A stretch of 64,000 nucleotides of DNA from AP-16 sp963755055 (GCA_963755055.1 CAVWIS010000027.1:248001-312000), one strand, 5' to 3'; shown: positions 27,198 to 35,739, numbered from the stretch's first letter. The notes: a model not told the origin generated them from the sequence alone. A program made the numbers and translations.

Positions 27198-30104
27198 TAT
27201 GCGGAACTGGCCACCGCGCGGCAGCAGCAGATCTGCGAGAAGCTCTTCAAGGCGCTCACCGACAAGGCGACAGACCCCCGCGGCGTACGGCGCCCGACCA
27301 CCCTGGGCACCTTGTGCGCCCTGGCCGACGCGACGGCAGCGGAAGTCACGGACGTGATCGACGTGTTCCGCAAGCCAAGCCGTTCCTTCCTGATGCCGCC
27401 GGCCGGGGAAGCGCTCGAGGCGGAGACGGTGATCGACATCTCGCACGAGAGCCTGATGCGGGTGTGGCAGCGGCTCATCAAGTGGGCGGATGAGGAAGCC
27501 CAGTCGGCCCAGACCTACCGCCGCCTGGCCGACACGGCAGACCTGCATGCGGCGGGCAACGCGAGCCTGTGGCGCGACCCGGAGCTGCAGCTGGCGCTCG
27601 ATTGGCGCGAGAAGAACCAGCCGAACGAGACCTGGGCCTCGCGCTACCATCCGGGATTCGCCTCGGCCATGGGGTTCCTGACGGAGAGCAGCGAGGCGCG
27701 CGAGGCCGAGCGGGTGGAACGACAGCGGCAGCGCCAGCGCGAGCTCGATGCCGAACAGGAGAAGGCCGAGGCTCAGGCCAGAGCCAGATACGCGCGGCGC
27801 ATGCGCTCGGCAGCCTTGTTGGGCGTCTCGCTCGCCCTCGTCGCCATCGCGCTCGCCGTGATGGCCTATGAGGCTTTCCTCTTTGCCAAGGCGAAACAAA
27901 GAGAAGCTGAGGCTTACTTGAGCGAGGCACAGATCCGGCAATCGCGCGCGCTCGTCAAAGAGACCAGGTTGGAGCCGAGCGATCAGTCCATGAGAATCCT
28001 GCTGGCCCTCGAAGCCTTGCCGGATGCCAAGGAGAACATCGACCGGCCTTTCACCGTCGCCGCGCAAGAGATCTTGTCCAGTGGGATCAACGATCTGCGC
28101 GAGCTGGCGGTGCTCGGTGGTCACACCGGCCCCGTCCGGGGCGTGGTGGTAACGCCGGATGGGGCCCGCATCCTCACCGCCTCCGACGACAGGACCGCGC
28201 GGGTATGGGACGCGAGGACCGGGGCCGAGCTGCTCAAGCTCGAGGGCCACACCGGCCCCGTCTGGGGCGTGACGGTAACACCGGATGGGGCCCGCATCGT
28301 CACCGCCTCCGGCGACAGGACCGCGCGGGTATGGGACGCGAGGACCGGGGCCGAGCTGCTCAAGCTCGAGGGCCACGCCGGCCCCGTCCGGAGCGTGGCG
28401 GTAACACCGGATGGGGCCCGCATCGTCACCGGCTCGGCAGACAACACCGTGCGGGTGTGGGACGCGAGGACCGGGGCCGAGTTGCTCAAGCTCGAGGGCC
28501 ACATCAACTCCGTCCTGGCCGTGGCGGTAGCCCCTGACGGGGCCCGCATCATCACCGGTTCGGACGACTGGACCGCGCGGGTGTGGGACGCGAGGACCGG
28601 CGCCGAGCTGCTTCTGCTCAAGGACCACAGCAACGCCGTCTGGGGCGTGGCGGTAACGCCGGACGGGGCCCGCATCATCACCGGTTCGGGCGACAATACC
28701 GCGCGGGTGTGGGACGCCACCACCGGCGCCGAGCTGCTCCGGCTCAAGGGCCACACCGGCCCCGTCCGGGGCGTGGCGGTAACGCCGGACGGGGCCCGCA
28801 TCGTCACCGGCTCGCAGGACGAAACTGGGCGGGTGTGGGACGCCCGCACCGGCGCCGAGCTGCTTCTGCTCAAGGGCCACGCCAACTCCGTCCTGGCCAT
28901 TGCGGTAGCACCGGACGGGGCCCGCATCGTCACCGGCTCGGACGACGACACCGCGCGGGTGTGGGACGCCAGGACCGACACCGCACTATTCCAGCTCGAG
29001 GGCCACACCGGCCCCGTCCGGGGCGTGGCCGTAACGCCGGATGGGGCCCGCATCGTCACCGGCTCTGACGACAGGACCGCGCGGGTGTGGGACGCGAGGA
29101 CCGGAGCCCAGCTGCTCAAGCTCGAGGGCCACACCGGCCCCGTCCGGGCCGTGGCGGTAACAGCGGATGGGGCCCGCATCGTCACCGCCTCCGACGACAG
29201 GACCGCGCGGGTGTGGGACGCGAGGACCGGGGCCGAGCTGCTCCGGCTCAGCCACCTCCACAATGTCTTTGGCGTGGCGGTAACGTCGGACGGAGCCCGA
29301 ATCGTCACCGCCTCTGACGACAAGACCGTGCGGGACGCGAGGACCGGGGCCGAGCTGCTCAAGCTCGAGGGCCATATCGGCTCCGTCTGGGGCGTGGCGG
29401 TAATGCCGGACGGAGTCCGCATCGTCACCGGCTCGGCAGACAATACCGCGCGGGTGTGGGATGCGAGGACGGGGGCCGAGTTGCTCAAGCTCGAGGGCCA
29501 CACCGGCCCCGTCCGCGGCGTGGCGGCAACGCCGGACGGAGCCCGCATCGTCACCGGCTCGTCAGACAACACCGCGCGGGTGTGGGACGCGAGGACCGGG
29601 GCCGAGCTGCTCAAGCTCAGTCACACCCGCCGCGTCTTCGGCGTGGCGGTAACGCCGGACGGGGCCCGCATCATCACCGGTTCGGACGACGGCACTGCGC
29701 GGGTGTGGGACGCCACCACCGGCGCCGAGTTGCTCAAGCTCAGTCACACCCGCTCCATCTTGGCCGTGGCGGTAACGCCGGACGGGACCCGCATCGTCAC
29801 CGGCTCGGCAGACAACACCGCGCGGGTGTGGGGTTTCGTCCAGCTCCGTCCGCCGCCGCAGCAGCATGAGTTCGCCACCGCCCAGGCCCGCCAGGCAGTC
29901 GTCGAGCGCGGCAAATCCGTCGTGCCCCGCTGCCTCACGGTCGAGCAGCGCAAGGCTTTCCTGCTTCGCCCGAGGCCGCCGGGCTGGTGCATCGACATGG
30001 GCAAGTATCCTTATGCCACCAAGCACTGGAAAGCCTGGAAAGCCGAAAAGATGGTGGATGCGGTCGATTTCGACGACCGCCGGCGCTTACGGCGATTTCG
30101 CTGA
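27198..30104 (+). CDS. C-terminal STAND segment, TM helix and 14 WD40 repeats
   Basis: The longest uninterrupted part of the gene. It starts AYAELATARQQQICEKLFKAL (winged-helix-like end of the NTPase module, with ISHESLMRVWQRL), passes a coiled coil (ERQRQRQRELDAEQEKAEAQ), one TM helix (AALLGVSLALVAIALAVMAYEAF), then 14 WD40 repeats of 42 residues, then WCIDMGKYPYATKHWKAWK. The frame breaks near 30085; in the shifted frame AGAYGDFADAALKAGDF continues to a stop at 30399. Confidence 0.7.
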   Translation, partial: YAELATARQQQICEKLFKALTDKATDPRGVRRPTTLGTLCALADATAAEVTDVIDVFRKPSRSFLMPPAGEALEAETVIDISHESLMRVWQRLIKWADEEAQSAQTYRRLADTADLHAAGNASLWRDPELQLALDWREKNQPNETWASRYHPGFASAMGFLTESSEAREAERVERQRQRQRELDAEQEKAEAQARARYARRMRSAALLGVSLALVAIALAVMAYEAFLFAKAKQREAEAYLSEAQIRQSRALVKETRLEPSDQSMRILLALEALPDAKENIDRPFTVAAQEILSSGINDLRELAVLGGHTGPVRGVVVTPDGARILTASDDRTARVWDARTGAELLKLEGHTGPVWGVTVTPDGARIVTASGDRTARVWDARTGAELLKLEGHAGPVRSVAVTPDGARIVTGSADNTVRVWDARTGAELLKLEGHINSVLAVAVAPDGARIITGSDDWTARVWDARTGAELLLLKDHSNAVWGVAVTPDGARIITGSGDNTARVWDATTGAELLRLKGHTGPVRGVAVTPDGARIVTGSQDETGRVWDARTGAELLLLKGHANSVLAIAVAPDGARIVTGSDDDTARVWDARTDTALFQLEGHTGPVRGVAVTPDGARIVTGSDDRTARVWDARTGAQLLKLEGHTGPVRAVAVTADGARIVTASDDRTARVWDARTGAELLRLSHLHNVFGVAVTSDGARIVTASDDKTVRDARTGAELLKLEGHIGSVWGVAVMPDGVRIVTGSADNTARVWDARTGAELLKLEGHTGPVRGVAATPDGARIVTGSSDNTARVWDARTGAELLKLSHTRRVFGVAVTPDGARIITGSDDGTARVWDATTGAELLKLSHTRSILAVAVTPDGTRIVTGSADNTARVWGFVQLRPPPQQHEFATAQARQAVVERGKSVVPRCLTVEQRKAFLLRPRPPGWCIDMGKYPYATKHWKAWKAEKMVDAVDFDDRRRLRRFR
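28100..29836 (+). repeat. Fourteen near-identical 126-bp WD40-coding repeats
   Basis: Each 42-residue unit reads roughly GHTGPVRGVAVTPDGARIVT then GSxDxTARVWDARTGAELLKLE. Units differ mainly at surface-loop positions (T/A/I/S after GH; DR, DN, DW, DE before TARVWD). Unit 10 lacks two codons (KTVRDARTG instead of VRVWDARTG). Fourteen units equal two seven-bladed propellers. High DNA identity between units indicates recent amplification or gene conversion. Confidence 0.9.
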
Positions 30105-30420
30105 CGCGGCGCTTAAAGCTGGCGATTTTCGGATAGCGCTGGAAGCGGCTGAGCTCGGCATCCTGTTTGGCCCGGAAAAGATTTGGATCACCATGGACAG
30201 GGCGCATGCCCTCATGTTCCTGGGCCGCACCGAGGAAGCCCGCACCAGGTATCTGGCAAATCACGGCAAGAAGATTGACCAGGGATCATGGGACGATCTG
30301 GTCGTTGCAGACTTTCGTATTTTTCGCCAACTTGGCCTTGAGCGTCCGCTCATGAGCGAGATCGAACGGCTGTTCAAACCCTCGCTCTCCGGCCAATGAG
30401 GCACATCAATGAGCGGACAC

Positions 30421-30591
30421 GGGACGCGTCACCTCTTCCAGCCGAGCCAGTCGCAGATGGCGTCGCCCATGATGAGCGTCTTGTCGGCCTGCGGAATCCA
30501 GTCGATCTCCTGGAAATGGGTGACGCACTGCCGCCAGGAGCACGGCATCTTGGTGATGTCGGTGCCCCAGAACAGCCGGCGGGGGCCGAAG
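30421..30591 (-). repeat. Direct repeat, left copy (amidohydrolase 3' end)
   Basis: 171 bp matching 33361-33531 with about a dozen differences, same orientation. It bounds the acetyltransferase module on the left. Sequence identity stops at GGGGCCGAAG. Confidence 0.9.
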
Positions 30592-30623
30592 CGGGCCGGA
30601 AGGCCAACGGGAAACGGCGACAT
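30429..30623 (-). pseudogene. Amidohydrolase C-terminal fragment
   Basis: Encodes FGPRRLFWGTDITKMPCSWRQCV...DKTLIMGDAICDWLGWKR, the last 54 residues of the amidohydrolase at 33370-34176. The 5' part is missing, so it cannot be functional. It starts 30 bases after the end of the TIR-STAND gene. Confidence 0.85.
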
Positions 30624-30667
30624 CGCAAGGTCAAGTCGCCGGCGTCACGATTCGACTCTGATCACAC

Positions 30668-31543
30668 CTATACGCCAAACATGGCGATTTCGGTATAAGC
30701 CAAGTCTCCCAAACGAGGCCGGTCAGGTCCCTTGAAATACTTGGGCATCCTGCCGTCAAGATATCGGCCGACCAGTCCCGGTATCGGACCATTCGAATCG
30801 ATGAAGACCAGGGGTCGCCCGCGCATCGTGAGGTACCATCCTATCGGCCCGGCGAACCGAACGAAGTCTTCGACGTTGCGGCAGTATACGAGTTGCGCGT
30901 AGGCTATGACACCCTTTACCAGGCGTGGACGGAAGACGAAGGGATATGCACGGTCAGATGTCAGGCACCACAGGCTCATGCAGCCGTATCCGGCATGCTC
31001 CAGTAGCAAGTCCCGCTCGAACGAATCGAGATGCAGGCCGAGATCGGAAATGGATCCGGCTTCTCTCACCCGGGCAGCACCCCAGTGCATATTCAGGGCA
31101 GGAACCGCGATGAATACGCCACCGCTGTACCGAGAGTACCCCTGCGCTTCCGCGATGGCGCGGGTGGGGGGCGCCGCCGTGACATTGAGATAGGTTACGT
31201 CTTTATGTTTGAGCGCCTGAGAGACGAGCAAAGCCGCGTAGCTTCTGAAGGCGGGCTCCACGTACCAGCTCGAGACATTGCACCTTATGGTGCAAGCGGT
31301 GCCGGTTCCCCTGGTTGAGAAGATCAAGAGGATGACACCGACGGGAACCCCGTCACTCTCCAAGAGGTAACCATATCTTGGCAACCCGGCCGGAGGGGGA
31401 CGGTCGTTCAGACGTGCGAGGACGCGAAGCCAGAATTGGCTGGTGCGACCGCGAAAACCCCTGGCGAGAAGCTCCGCCACCTGACCGATATCGGGGTCCC
31501 CGATCTGACGAATGCGGACCTTTGGGAGCGGGGCTGAAGTCAT
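30668..31543 (-). CDS. GNAT-like acyltransferase
   Basis: 291 residues from ATG 31543 (MTSAPLPKVRIRQIGDPD); a TTG at 31624 would add 27 residues. The N-terminal half looks like a GNAT fold (VAELLARGFRG, GYLLESDGVPVGVILLIFS, SSWYVEPAFRSYAALLVSQAL), followed by a distinct C-terminal half (YGCMSLWCLTSDRAYPFVFRPR). Such proteins accompany exopolysaccharide or cell-surface loci in rhizobia; that role is inferred. It is divergent from the CelD-like gene in the same module. Confidence 0.65.
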   Translation of the reverse strand: MTSAPLPKVRIRQIGDPDIGQVAELLARGFRGRTSQFWLRVLARLNDRPPPAGLPRYGYLLESDGVPVGVILLIFSTRGTGTACTIRCNVSSWYVEPAFRSYAALLVSQALKHKDVTYLNVTAAPPTRAIAEAQGYSRYSGGVFIAVPALNMHWGAARVREAGSISDLGLHLDSFERDLLLEHAGYGCMSLWCLTSDRAYPFVFRPRLVKGVIAYAQLVYCRNVEDFVRFAGPIGWYLTMRGRPLVFIDSNGPIPGLVGRYLDGRMPKYFKGPDRPRLGDLAYTEIAMFGV

Positions 31544-31821
31544 CCGTCGTGGATCTACCGCTGTGAGCTGAACATGCCTCGAAAGTGAAAACCTCAATAA
31601 CCGCTCGGTCGATGTCTGAGACAATGTGGCCGCTCGGTAGGCGGGTGGATGATGGCCGAAGCCTGCAAGTCAACGTGTACGGATCGATCCCTCATAAACC
31701 GGATCGGTGGCGATGGCTTGCTCTTTTTGCCGGTAACCTTTCCGGCCGAAAGGTTCTCCCTGCAACTTGAATTAGCTCTGCGTGAGCGAGATGCTCGATC
31801 ACGCGCCACCAACCGGTAACC

Positions 31822-33027
31822 ATGTCGTTTCATTCGAGCGAGACCGCACCCGTGTGCTCAGCCGCTGTTGACACTTTCACCGCGGCGATCGAGGCCGGCT
31901 TCGATTTTGGCTCGGAGGAATATCAATTGTTCCACCAGCGATCGGCGACCACGGCGTTCCAAGGGTCACGATGGCTCGACGCGCTTCATCGCGACGTAGC
32001 GCCGTCGCTGGCGGCCGAGCCTCTCACGGTGACCGCGCGGGAGCAGGTGGGCGGGCGGCTTGTGCTCGTCCTTCCATTGGTGCGCTGTCGCCGCAACGGA
32101 TTGACTTTTGTGGAGTTCGCCGATTTCGGACTTTGCGATTATCTCACGGCGGTTTATGACCCCCACGACGCCGAGCGCCTGGTCGCGGACGCCGCTCTGC
32201 CGAGTTGTGTCGCGGCACTTCTTCCGCCGTTCGACGTCGTCTCGCTCACCAAACTTGCCGGTAACGACCCCATCCTCGAGCGGCTGTTTCCCAGCGCGCG
32301 TCGCGCGCGCATGCGTGCTTCGGCTCACGCCGTGAAAATTGGCACGGGCTGGGCCGAATGGCGGTTGGCGACATTCGACCGCAGCCTGCGGCACGAGCTC
32401 GATATCAAACGACGGCGCTTTGCCAAAGCAGGGACCCCGGCTTTCAAGCTCGTCGATGACGCCAGCGAGATCGTCCGGGTATTCGATGCTTTGCGGAGTT
32501 TTCGCTCCCAGCGCTTCAAGAAACGCGGCACTCCCGACGTCATCGACAGCGACGCCGTGTTTTCGTTTTACCGGCGAATCGCGATCGAGGGCGCTGGTGC
32601 CGGCACGGCGCGCACGTTCTGCCTGTACCTGTCCGGCGAGCCGGTCGCCGTGATGTTCGGGCTCGTCCACCGCCGGACCTTCTGCCTCCTCCTGGTGGGG
32701 TTCGATCTCGTTCGGTATCGCCGCTTGTCGGTCGGCCTTCTCGCAATCGAGGATACGTTGCGCGCCTCGATTGAGGCCGGGGATGCCGTCTACGACTTCA
32801 CGATCGGCGATTATGCCTACAAGCTGCAGTTCGGCGGAGAACCGACGCCGCTCTATGAGTGGCGTGTCGCGCGCACCATTCGTGGGCGTCTTGCGGTCTT
32901 CGGCATCGAGGCTGCGCGGGAGACCAAGCGGGTTCTGAAGCCGCTCGTCATTCGCGCGCGTCGTTCGCCTTTGCTTGCGACCGTGCTCCGGCTGTCCAAT
33001 CCGCGCCGCAAGTCATTGGCGTCGTAA
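31822..33027 (+). CDS. GNAT family protein of the CelD/BcsL type (polysaccharide-linked acetyltransferase)
   Basis: 401 residues. The N-terminal half contains AFQGSRWLDALHRDVAP and VLPLVRCRRNGLTFVEFADFGLCDY. The C-terminal half is the Acetyltransf_6 domain (ELDIKRRRFAKAG, YRRIAIEGAGAGTARTFCLY, VGLLAIEDTLRASIEAGDAVYDFTIGDYAYKLQFG). This family is linked to cellulose and other polysaccharide acylation. No polysaccharide synthase is nearby. Base composition around it is visibly less GC-rich than in the flanks. Confidence 0.8.
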   Translation: MSFHSSETAPVCSAAVDTFTAAIEAGFDFGSEEYQLFHQRSATTAFQGSRWLDALHRDVAPSLAAEPLTVTAREQVGGRLVLVLPLVRCRRNGLTFVEFADFGLCDYLTAVYDPHDAERLVADAALPSCVAALLPPFDVVSLTKLAGNDPILERLFPSARRARMRASAHAVKIGTGWAEWRLATFDRSLRHELDIKRRRFAKAGTPAFKLVDDASEIVRVFDALRSFRSQRFKKRGTPDVIDSDAVFSFYRRIAIEGAGAGTARTFCLYLSGEPVAVMFGLVHRRTFCLLLVGFDLVRYRRLSVGLLAIEDTLRASIEAGDAVYDFTIGDYAYKLQFGGEPTPLYEWRVARTIRGRLAVFGIEAARETKRVLKPLVIRARRSPLLATVLRLSNPRRKSLAS

Positions 33028-33083
33028 GCCTTCAACGCGACAGGCGAGGCCGCACGCAGCATCAAAGCGATCGCAACGTGTCG

Positions 33084-33296
33084 TTAACCATCGGCCAGCC
33101 ATTCGACGATCTTGATGGTTATACATCCCAAATATGCAATCCATGCGATTTCTACCAGAACAGCAATGGCGATTCCTGTTGCGGTGCAGGACACTGCAAC
33201 GCGCTCGCTGATGATCTTCCGTTTCGGAACAGCCAGCGGCGCGTCGGTTGCCAGTGGACCGGGAGTTTGTGCCAATTCGGCTCTTGTGGTGCTCAT
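33084..33296 (-). CDS. Small single-pass membrane protein (70 aa)
   Basis: MSTTRAELAQTPGPLATDAP, a basic KRKIISER stretch, and a C-terminal membrane helix (TGIAIAVLVEIAWIAYLGCI). The surrounding DNA is AT-richer than the rest of the window. It lies inside the direct-repeat-bounded module. Function unknown. Confidence 0.5.
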   Translation of the reverse strand: MSTTRAELAQTPGPLATDAPLAVPKRKIISERVAVSCTATGIAIAVLVEIAWIAYLGCITIKIVEWLADG

Positions 33297-33360
33297 ACAT
33301 TCAGAAGAGCAAAATGGTTGCCATCCCGAAATATTCGACTGGCCAAATGTCTCTTGACGG

Positions 33361-33531
33361 TGGGACGCGTCAAGGCTTCCAGCCGAGCCAGTCGCAGATG
33401 GCGTCGCCCATGATGAGCGTCTTGTCGGCTTGCGGAATCCAGTCGATCTCCTGGAAATGCGAGACGCACTGCCGCCAGGAGCACGGCATCTTGGTGATGT
33501 CGGTGCCCCAGAACAGCCGGCGGGGACCGAA
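33361..33531 (-). repeat. Direct repeat, right copy
   Basis: The 3' end of the intact amidohydrolase gene and a few bases beyond it; matches 30421-30591. Recombination between the two copies would excise the 2.9-kb module. Confidence 0.9.
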
Positions 33532-34176
33532 GGCGTCGTACATAGCGCGATAGTGCTTGTGCAGGCTTTTGAACGGATAGGCGTCGTCGGCATAGAACGG
33601 GCCGCCGGTCAGCTTGACGGCGACATTGGGATGGCGCGCGAGCGCCAACAGCTCCGGCATGTTGGGAAATGCCGCGTCCCCCTTGGCGCCCCTGAGCGCG
33701 CCCATGTGATCGACCGCGAGCTTCAGCCGCGGATGGCGGGCCGCGATCCGGCCCAGCACAGGCAGCCAGTCGGCGGCCAGCAGCGCCAGCGGCAATTCGG
33801 CTTTCTCGGCCGCCGGCCACAGCCAGTCCAAGGTGCCGTCGGTCGGCCACGACCGGTTGTGCGGCCTGTTGAAGTAGAGCCGCAGGCCGAGCATGCCCGG
33901 CCGCTGCTTCCAGGTCGCGATCAGCGCCGGGCTGTCCGGCCTGTCGACCGGCGGGTAGCCGAGAATCGCAAAGCGCCGCGGATGGGCCAGCACCGCCTCC
34001 ACCGCCTGCTCGTTGGAATCCGGGTCCCAGCTCGCGGGCGGATGCAGGATGGCGCCGTCGACGCCCGCCTCGTCCATTTGGCGGATCGCATCCTCGACCA
34101 GATAGGGCGCGGCCTGATGGGGCGGCGACGGCGTGCCCTTGCGCCAGAGGTGGACCTGCGCGTCGATGATCGGCAT
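33370..34176 (-). CDS. Amidohydrolase family protein (amidohydrolase_2 type)
   Basis: 268 residues; ATG 34176 follows CGGAGAGCCTCA. MPIIDAQVHLW carries the first metal-motif region, followed by AILHPPASWDPDSN, AVDHMGAL (His), VAVKLTGG and FGPRRLFWGTDITKMP (catalytic Asp). This TIM-barrel group includes 2-pyrone-4,6-dicarboxylate lactonase and related hydrolases or decarboxylases. It follows the enolase-superfamily gene in the same direction, suggesting a sugar-acid or lactone pathway. Confidence 0.9.
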   Translation of the reverse strand: MPIIDAQVHLWRKGTPSPPHQAAPYLVEDAIRQMDEAGVDGAILHPPASWDPDSNEQAVEAVLAHPRRFAILGYPPVDRPDSPALIATWKQRPGMLGLRLYFNRPHNRSWPTDGTLDWLWPAAEKAELPLALLAADWLPVLGRIAARHPRLKLAVDHMGALRGAKGDAAFPNMPELLALARHPNVAVKLTGGPFYADDAYPFKSLHKHYRAMYDAFGPRRLFWGTDITKMPCSWRQCVSHFQEIDWIPQADKTLIMGDAICDWLGWKP

Positions 34177-34199
34177 TGAGGCTCTCCGATTATTTGATC

Positions 34200-34372
34200 T
34201 GCGAGCGGTAGGGTGGGCAAATCGCCCGGCACGGCCGGCGAGATTTGTTGATGCATGCTTGGCGATTTGCCCACGCGGTCCGACGCCGATCCGACCGCGT
34301 GGGCAAAATCGTACGCGGGGTTCCAGGCGAGCGGCAGCGCCGGAGCATCGATTTTGCCCACCCTGCAAACTA
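34200..34372. repeat. GGGCAAATCGCC palindromic repeats (second cluster)
   Basis: GTAGGGTGGGCAAATCGCC at 34208 and GGCGATTTGCCCACGCGGTCC at 34261 form one inverted unit; GTGGGCAAAATCG at 34300 and ATCGATTTTGCCCACCCT at 34347 form another. Same family as 2612-2880, sited between the amidohydrolase and enolase-family genes. Confidence 0.75.
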
Positions 34373-35542
34373 GAACTCGAACTCCGGCCCATCGACATAC
34401 TTGAACCGCTCGAATGCATCGGCGCGCAGCGTGAAGCCGAGGCCCGGCCGGTCCGGGGCATGCACCGTGCCGTCGGGGCGGATGTCGAACGGCTCGTCGA
34501 ACAGCTCCCACATCATCGGCATGAAGCCCTGCGTGACCTCGAGGATGTGGCAGTTGGCGGCCGCCATCGCCACGTGAATGCTTGCCGCAAACAGCACGCC
34601 GCTGCCCCAGGCATGCGGCGCCAGGCGCACGCCGTGCGCCGAGGTCAGCGCCGCGATGCGCCGGATCTCGGTGAGGCCGCCGGCGCGCGCGACGTCGGGC
34701 TGGGCGATGTCCAGCGCCCGGCGCTCGAGCAGATCGGCAAAATCGAACCGGGTGAACTCGCGCTCGCCGGACGCGATGGGAATCGTGGTCGAGCGGCGCA
34801 CCTCGGCCTGGCCGGCATGATCGTCCGGCGACACCGGCTCCTCGAACCAGGCGATGTCGTAGGGCTCGAGCTCTCTGGCAAGCTTGATCGCGGTCGCGAC
34901 CTCGAGCGAGCCGTGGGCGTCGACCATCAGCTCGACGTCGGGGCCGAGCCCGCGGCGGGCGGCCTTCACCCGGCGCACGCACTTGGCGATCGAGAATCCG
35001 TCGTGGCCGACCACGCGCATCTTGGCGGCGGTAAAACCTTTTGCCGCGTAGCCCGCAAGCTCCGCCTCGGCCTTCTCGCCGGGCGCCCAGCCGCCGCTGG
35101 CATAGGCGCGCACCGAGCGGCGCACCGCGCCGAGCGCCTGGTAGAGCGGAATGCCGAGCGCCCGGGCTTTCACGTCCCACACCGCGATGTCGACGCCGGA
35201 GATCGCCTCCATGATGACGCCGCGGCGCCGGCTCTCGTCGGCTTGGCTTACCCCGCGCGCCAGCGCCGGCGTCGAACGCGAGCCGTTGTACATTTTTTCG
35301 TAGATGCGCTCGGAGAACATCGGGTCCTCGCCGACGACTTCCGGCGCGAGCTCATGGGCCACGATTGCCGCGACGATCGGCGGCGATCCCAGCGCCGCGC
35401 CGATGCCGGCGAGCCCGTCGTCGGTCTCGACGCGAATGAGCGTCGCGTCGCTCTTGACCTTGGTTCCGAGATCGGTGCGGTGACGCTTCTCCGGCGGAAC
35501 CGGCGCCGACATGGGAATGGCGGATATTTTTGCGATTTTCAT
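34370..35542 (-). CDS. Mandelate racemase/muconate lactonizing enzyme (enolase superfamily)
   Basis: 390 residues. N-terminal capping domain, then the barrel: Lys174 in TAAKMRV (KxR in place of KxK), metal ligands Asp208 (MVDAHGS), Glu234 (WFEEPV), Glu260 (ASGERE) and catalytic His310 (APHAWGSG). The His310 arrangement matches the mandelate-racemase subgroup, which racemises or dehydrates acid sugars or alpha-hydroxy acids. Likely cotranscribed with the amidohydrolase, although palindromic repeats separate them. Confidence 0.92.
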   Translation of the reverse strand: MKIAKISAIPMSAPVPPEKRHRTDLGTKVKSDATLIRVETDDGLAGIGAALGSPPIVAAIVAHELAPEVVGEDPMFSERIYEKMYNGSRSTPALARGVSQADESRRRGVIMEAISGVDIAVWDVKARALGIPLYQALGAVRRSVRAYASGGWAPGEKAEAELAGYAAKGFTAAKMRVVGHDGFSIAKCVRRVKAARRGLGPDVELMVDAHGSLEVATAIKLARELEPYDIAWFEEPVSPDDHAGQAEVRRSTTIPIASGEREFTRFDFADLLERRALDIAQPDVARAGGLTEIRRIAALTSAHGVRLAPHAWGSGVLFAASIHVAMAAANCHILEVTQGFMPMMWELFDEPFDIRPDGTVHAPDRPGLGFTLRADAFERFKYVDGPEFEF

Positions 35543-35572
35543 GAGCGCGTTCTTCCCCGGCGTGCCGATCTT

Positions 35573-35734
35573 GCAGGATGGGTTGAGCGTCAGCGAAACC
35601 CATTTGTTTCAGGAATCAGTGATCACTAGTCAGATATCAGCGCCACGGCCGTGCCGCGTCTTCCGATTATTGATCACTGATTACTGATACCTGGTATTGA
35701 TGGGTTTCGCGTTCCGCTCAACCCATCCTGCAAG
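35573..35734. repeat. Intergenic inverted repeat
   Basis: CAGGATGGGTTGAGCGTCAG... at 35573-35604 is the reverse complement (few mismatches) of ...CGCTCAACCCATCCTGCAA at 35698-35734; both arms include the block GAAACCCAT or ATGGGTTTC. Between the arms, ATCAGTGATCA-type short repeats recur. This is a compact repeat element of about 160 bp with no coding capacity. Confidence 0.7.
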
Positions 35735-35739
35735 TCAGG

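Larger units (their letters stand above)
24696..30399 (+). pseudogene. Giant TIR / TIR-like / nSTAND NTPase / TM / WD40 protein, frame-broken
   Basis: One ~5.7-kb gene. Domain order: TIR (24696-25000), DUF4062-like second sensor/effector domain (25310-25570), third TIR-like domain (25830-26160), nSTAND1 NTPase beginning NPFPGLRPFREDEEHLFFGRE with Walker A GTSGSGKSS, a coiled coil plus one TM helix, 14 WD40 repeats (two seven-bladed propellers) and a C-terminal helical region. About 13 frame changes occur, nine between 25345 and 26390, with almost no nonsense substitutions. It is either recently disrupted or the assembly carries indels. STAND/TIR proteins of this build are candidate immune or cell-suicide switches. 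Confidence 0.75.

Noticed and set aside
27027..28880. Minus-strand open frames across the WD40 region (27027-28880 and 28121-29614) with strongly repetitive sequence
   Set aside because: They are mirror images of the 126-bp WD40 repeats; the plus-strand repeats have the exact WD40 consensus.
28100..29836. Regularly spaced repeats considered as a CRISPR or satellite array
   Set aside because: Units are contiguous 126-bp coding units without unique spacers, and they keep frame as WD40 blades.
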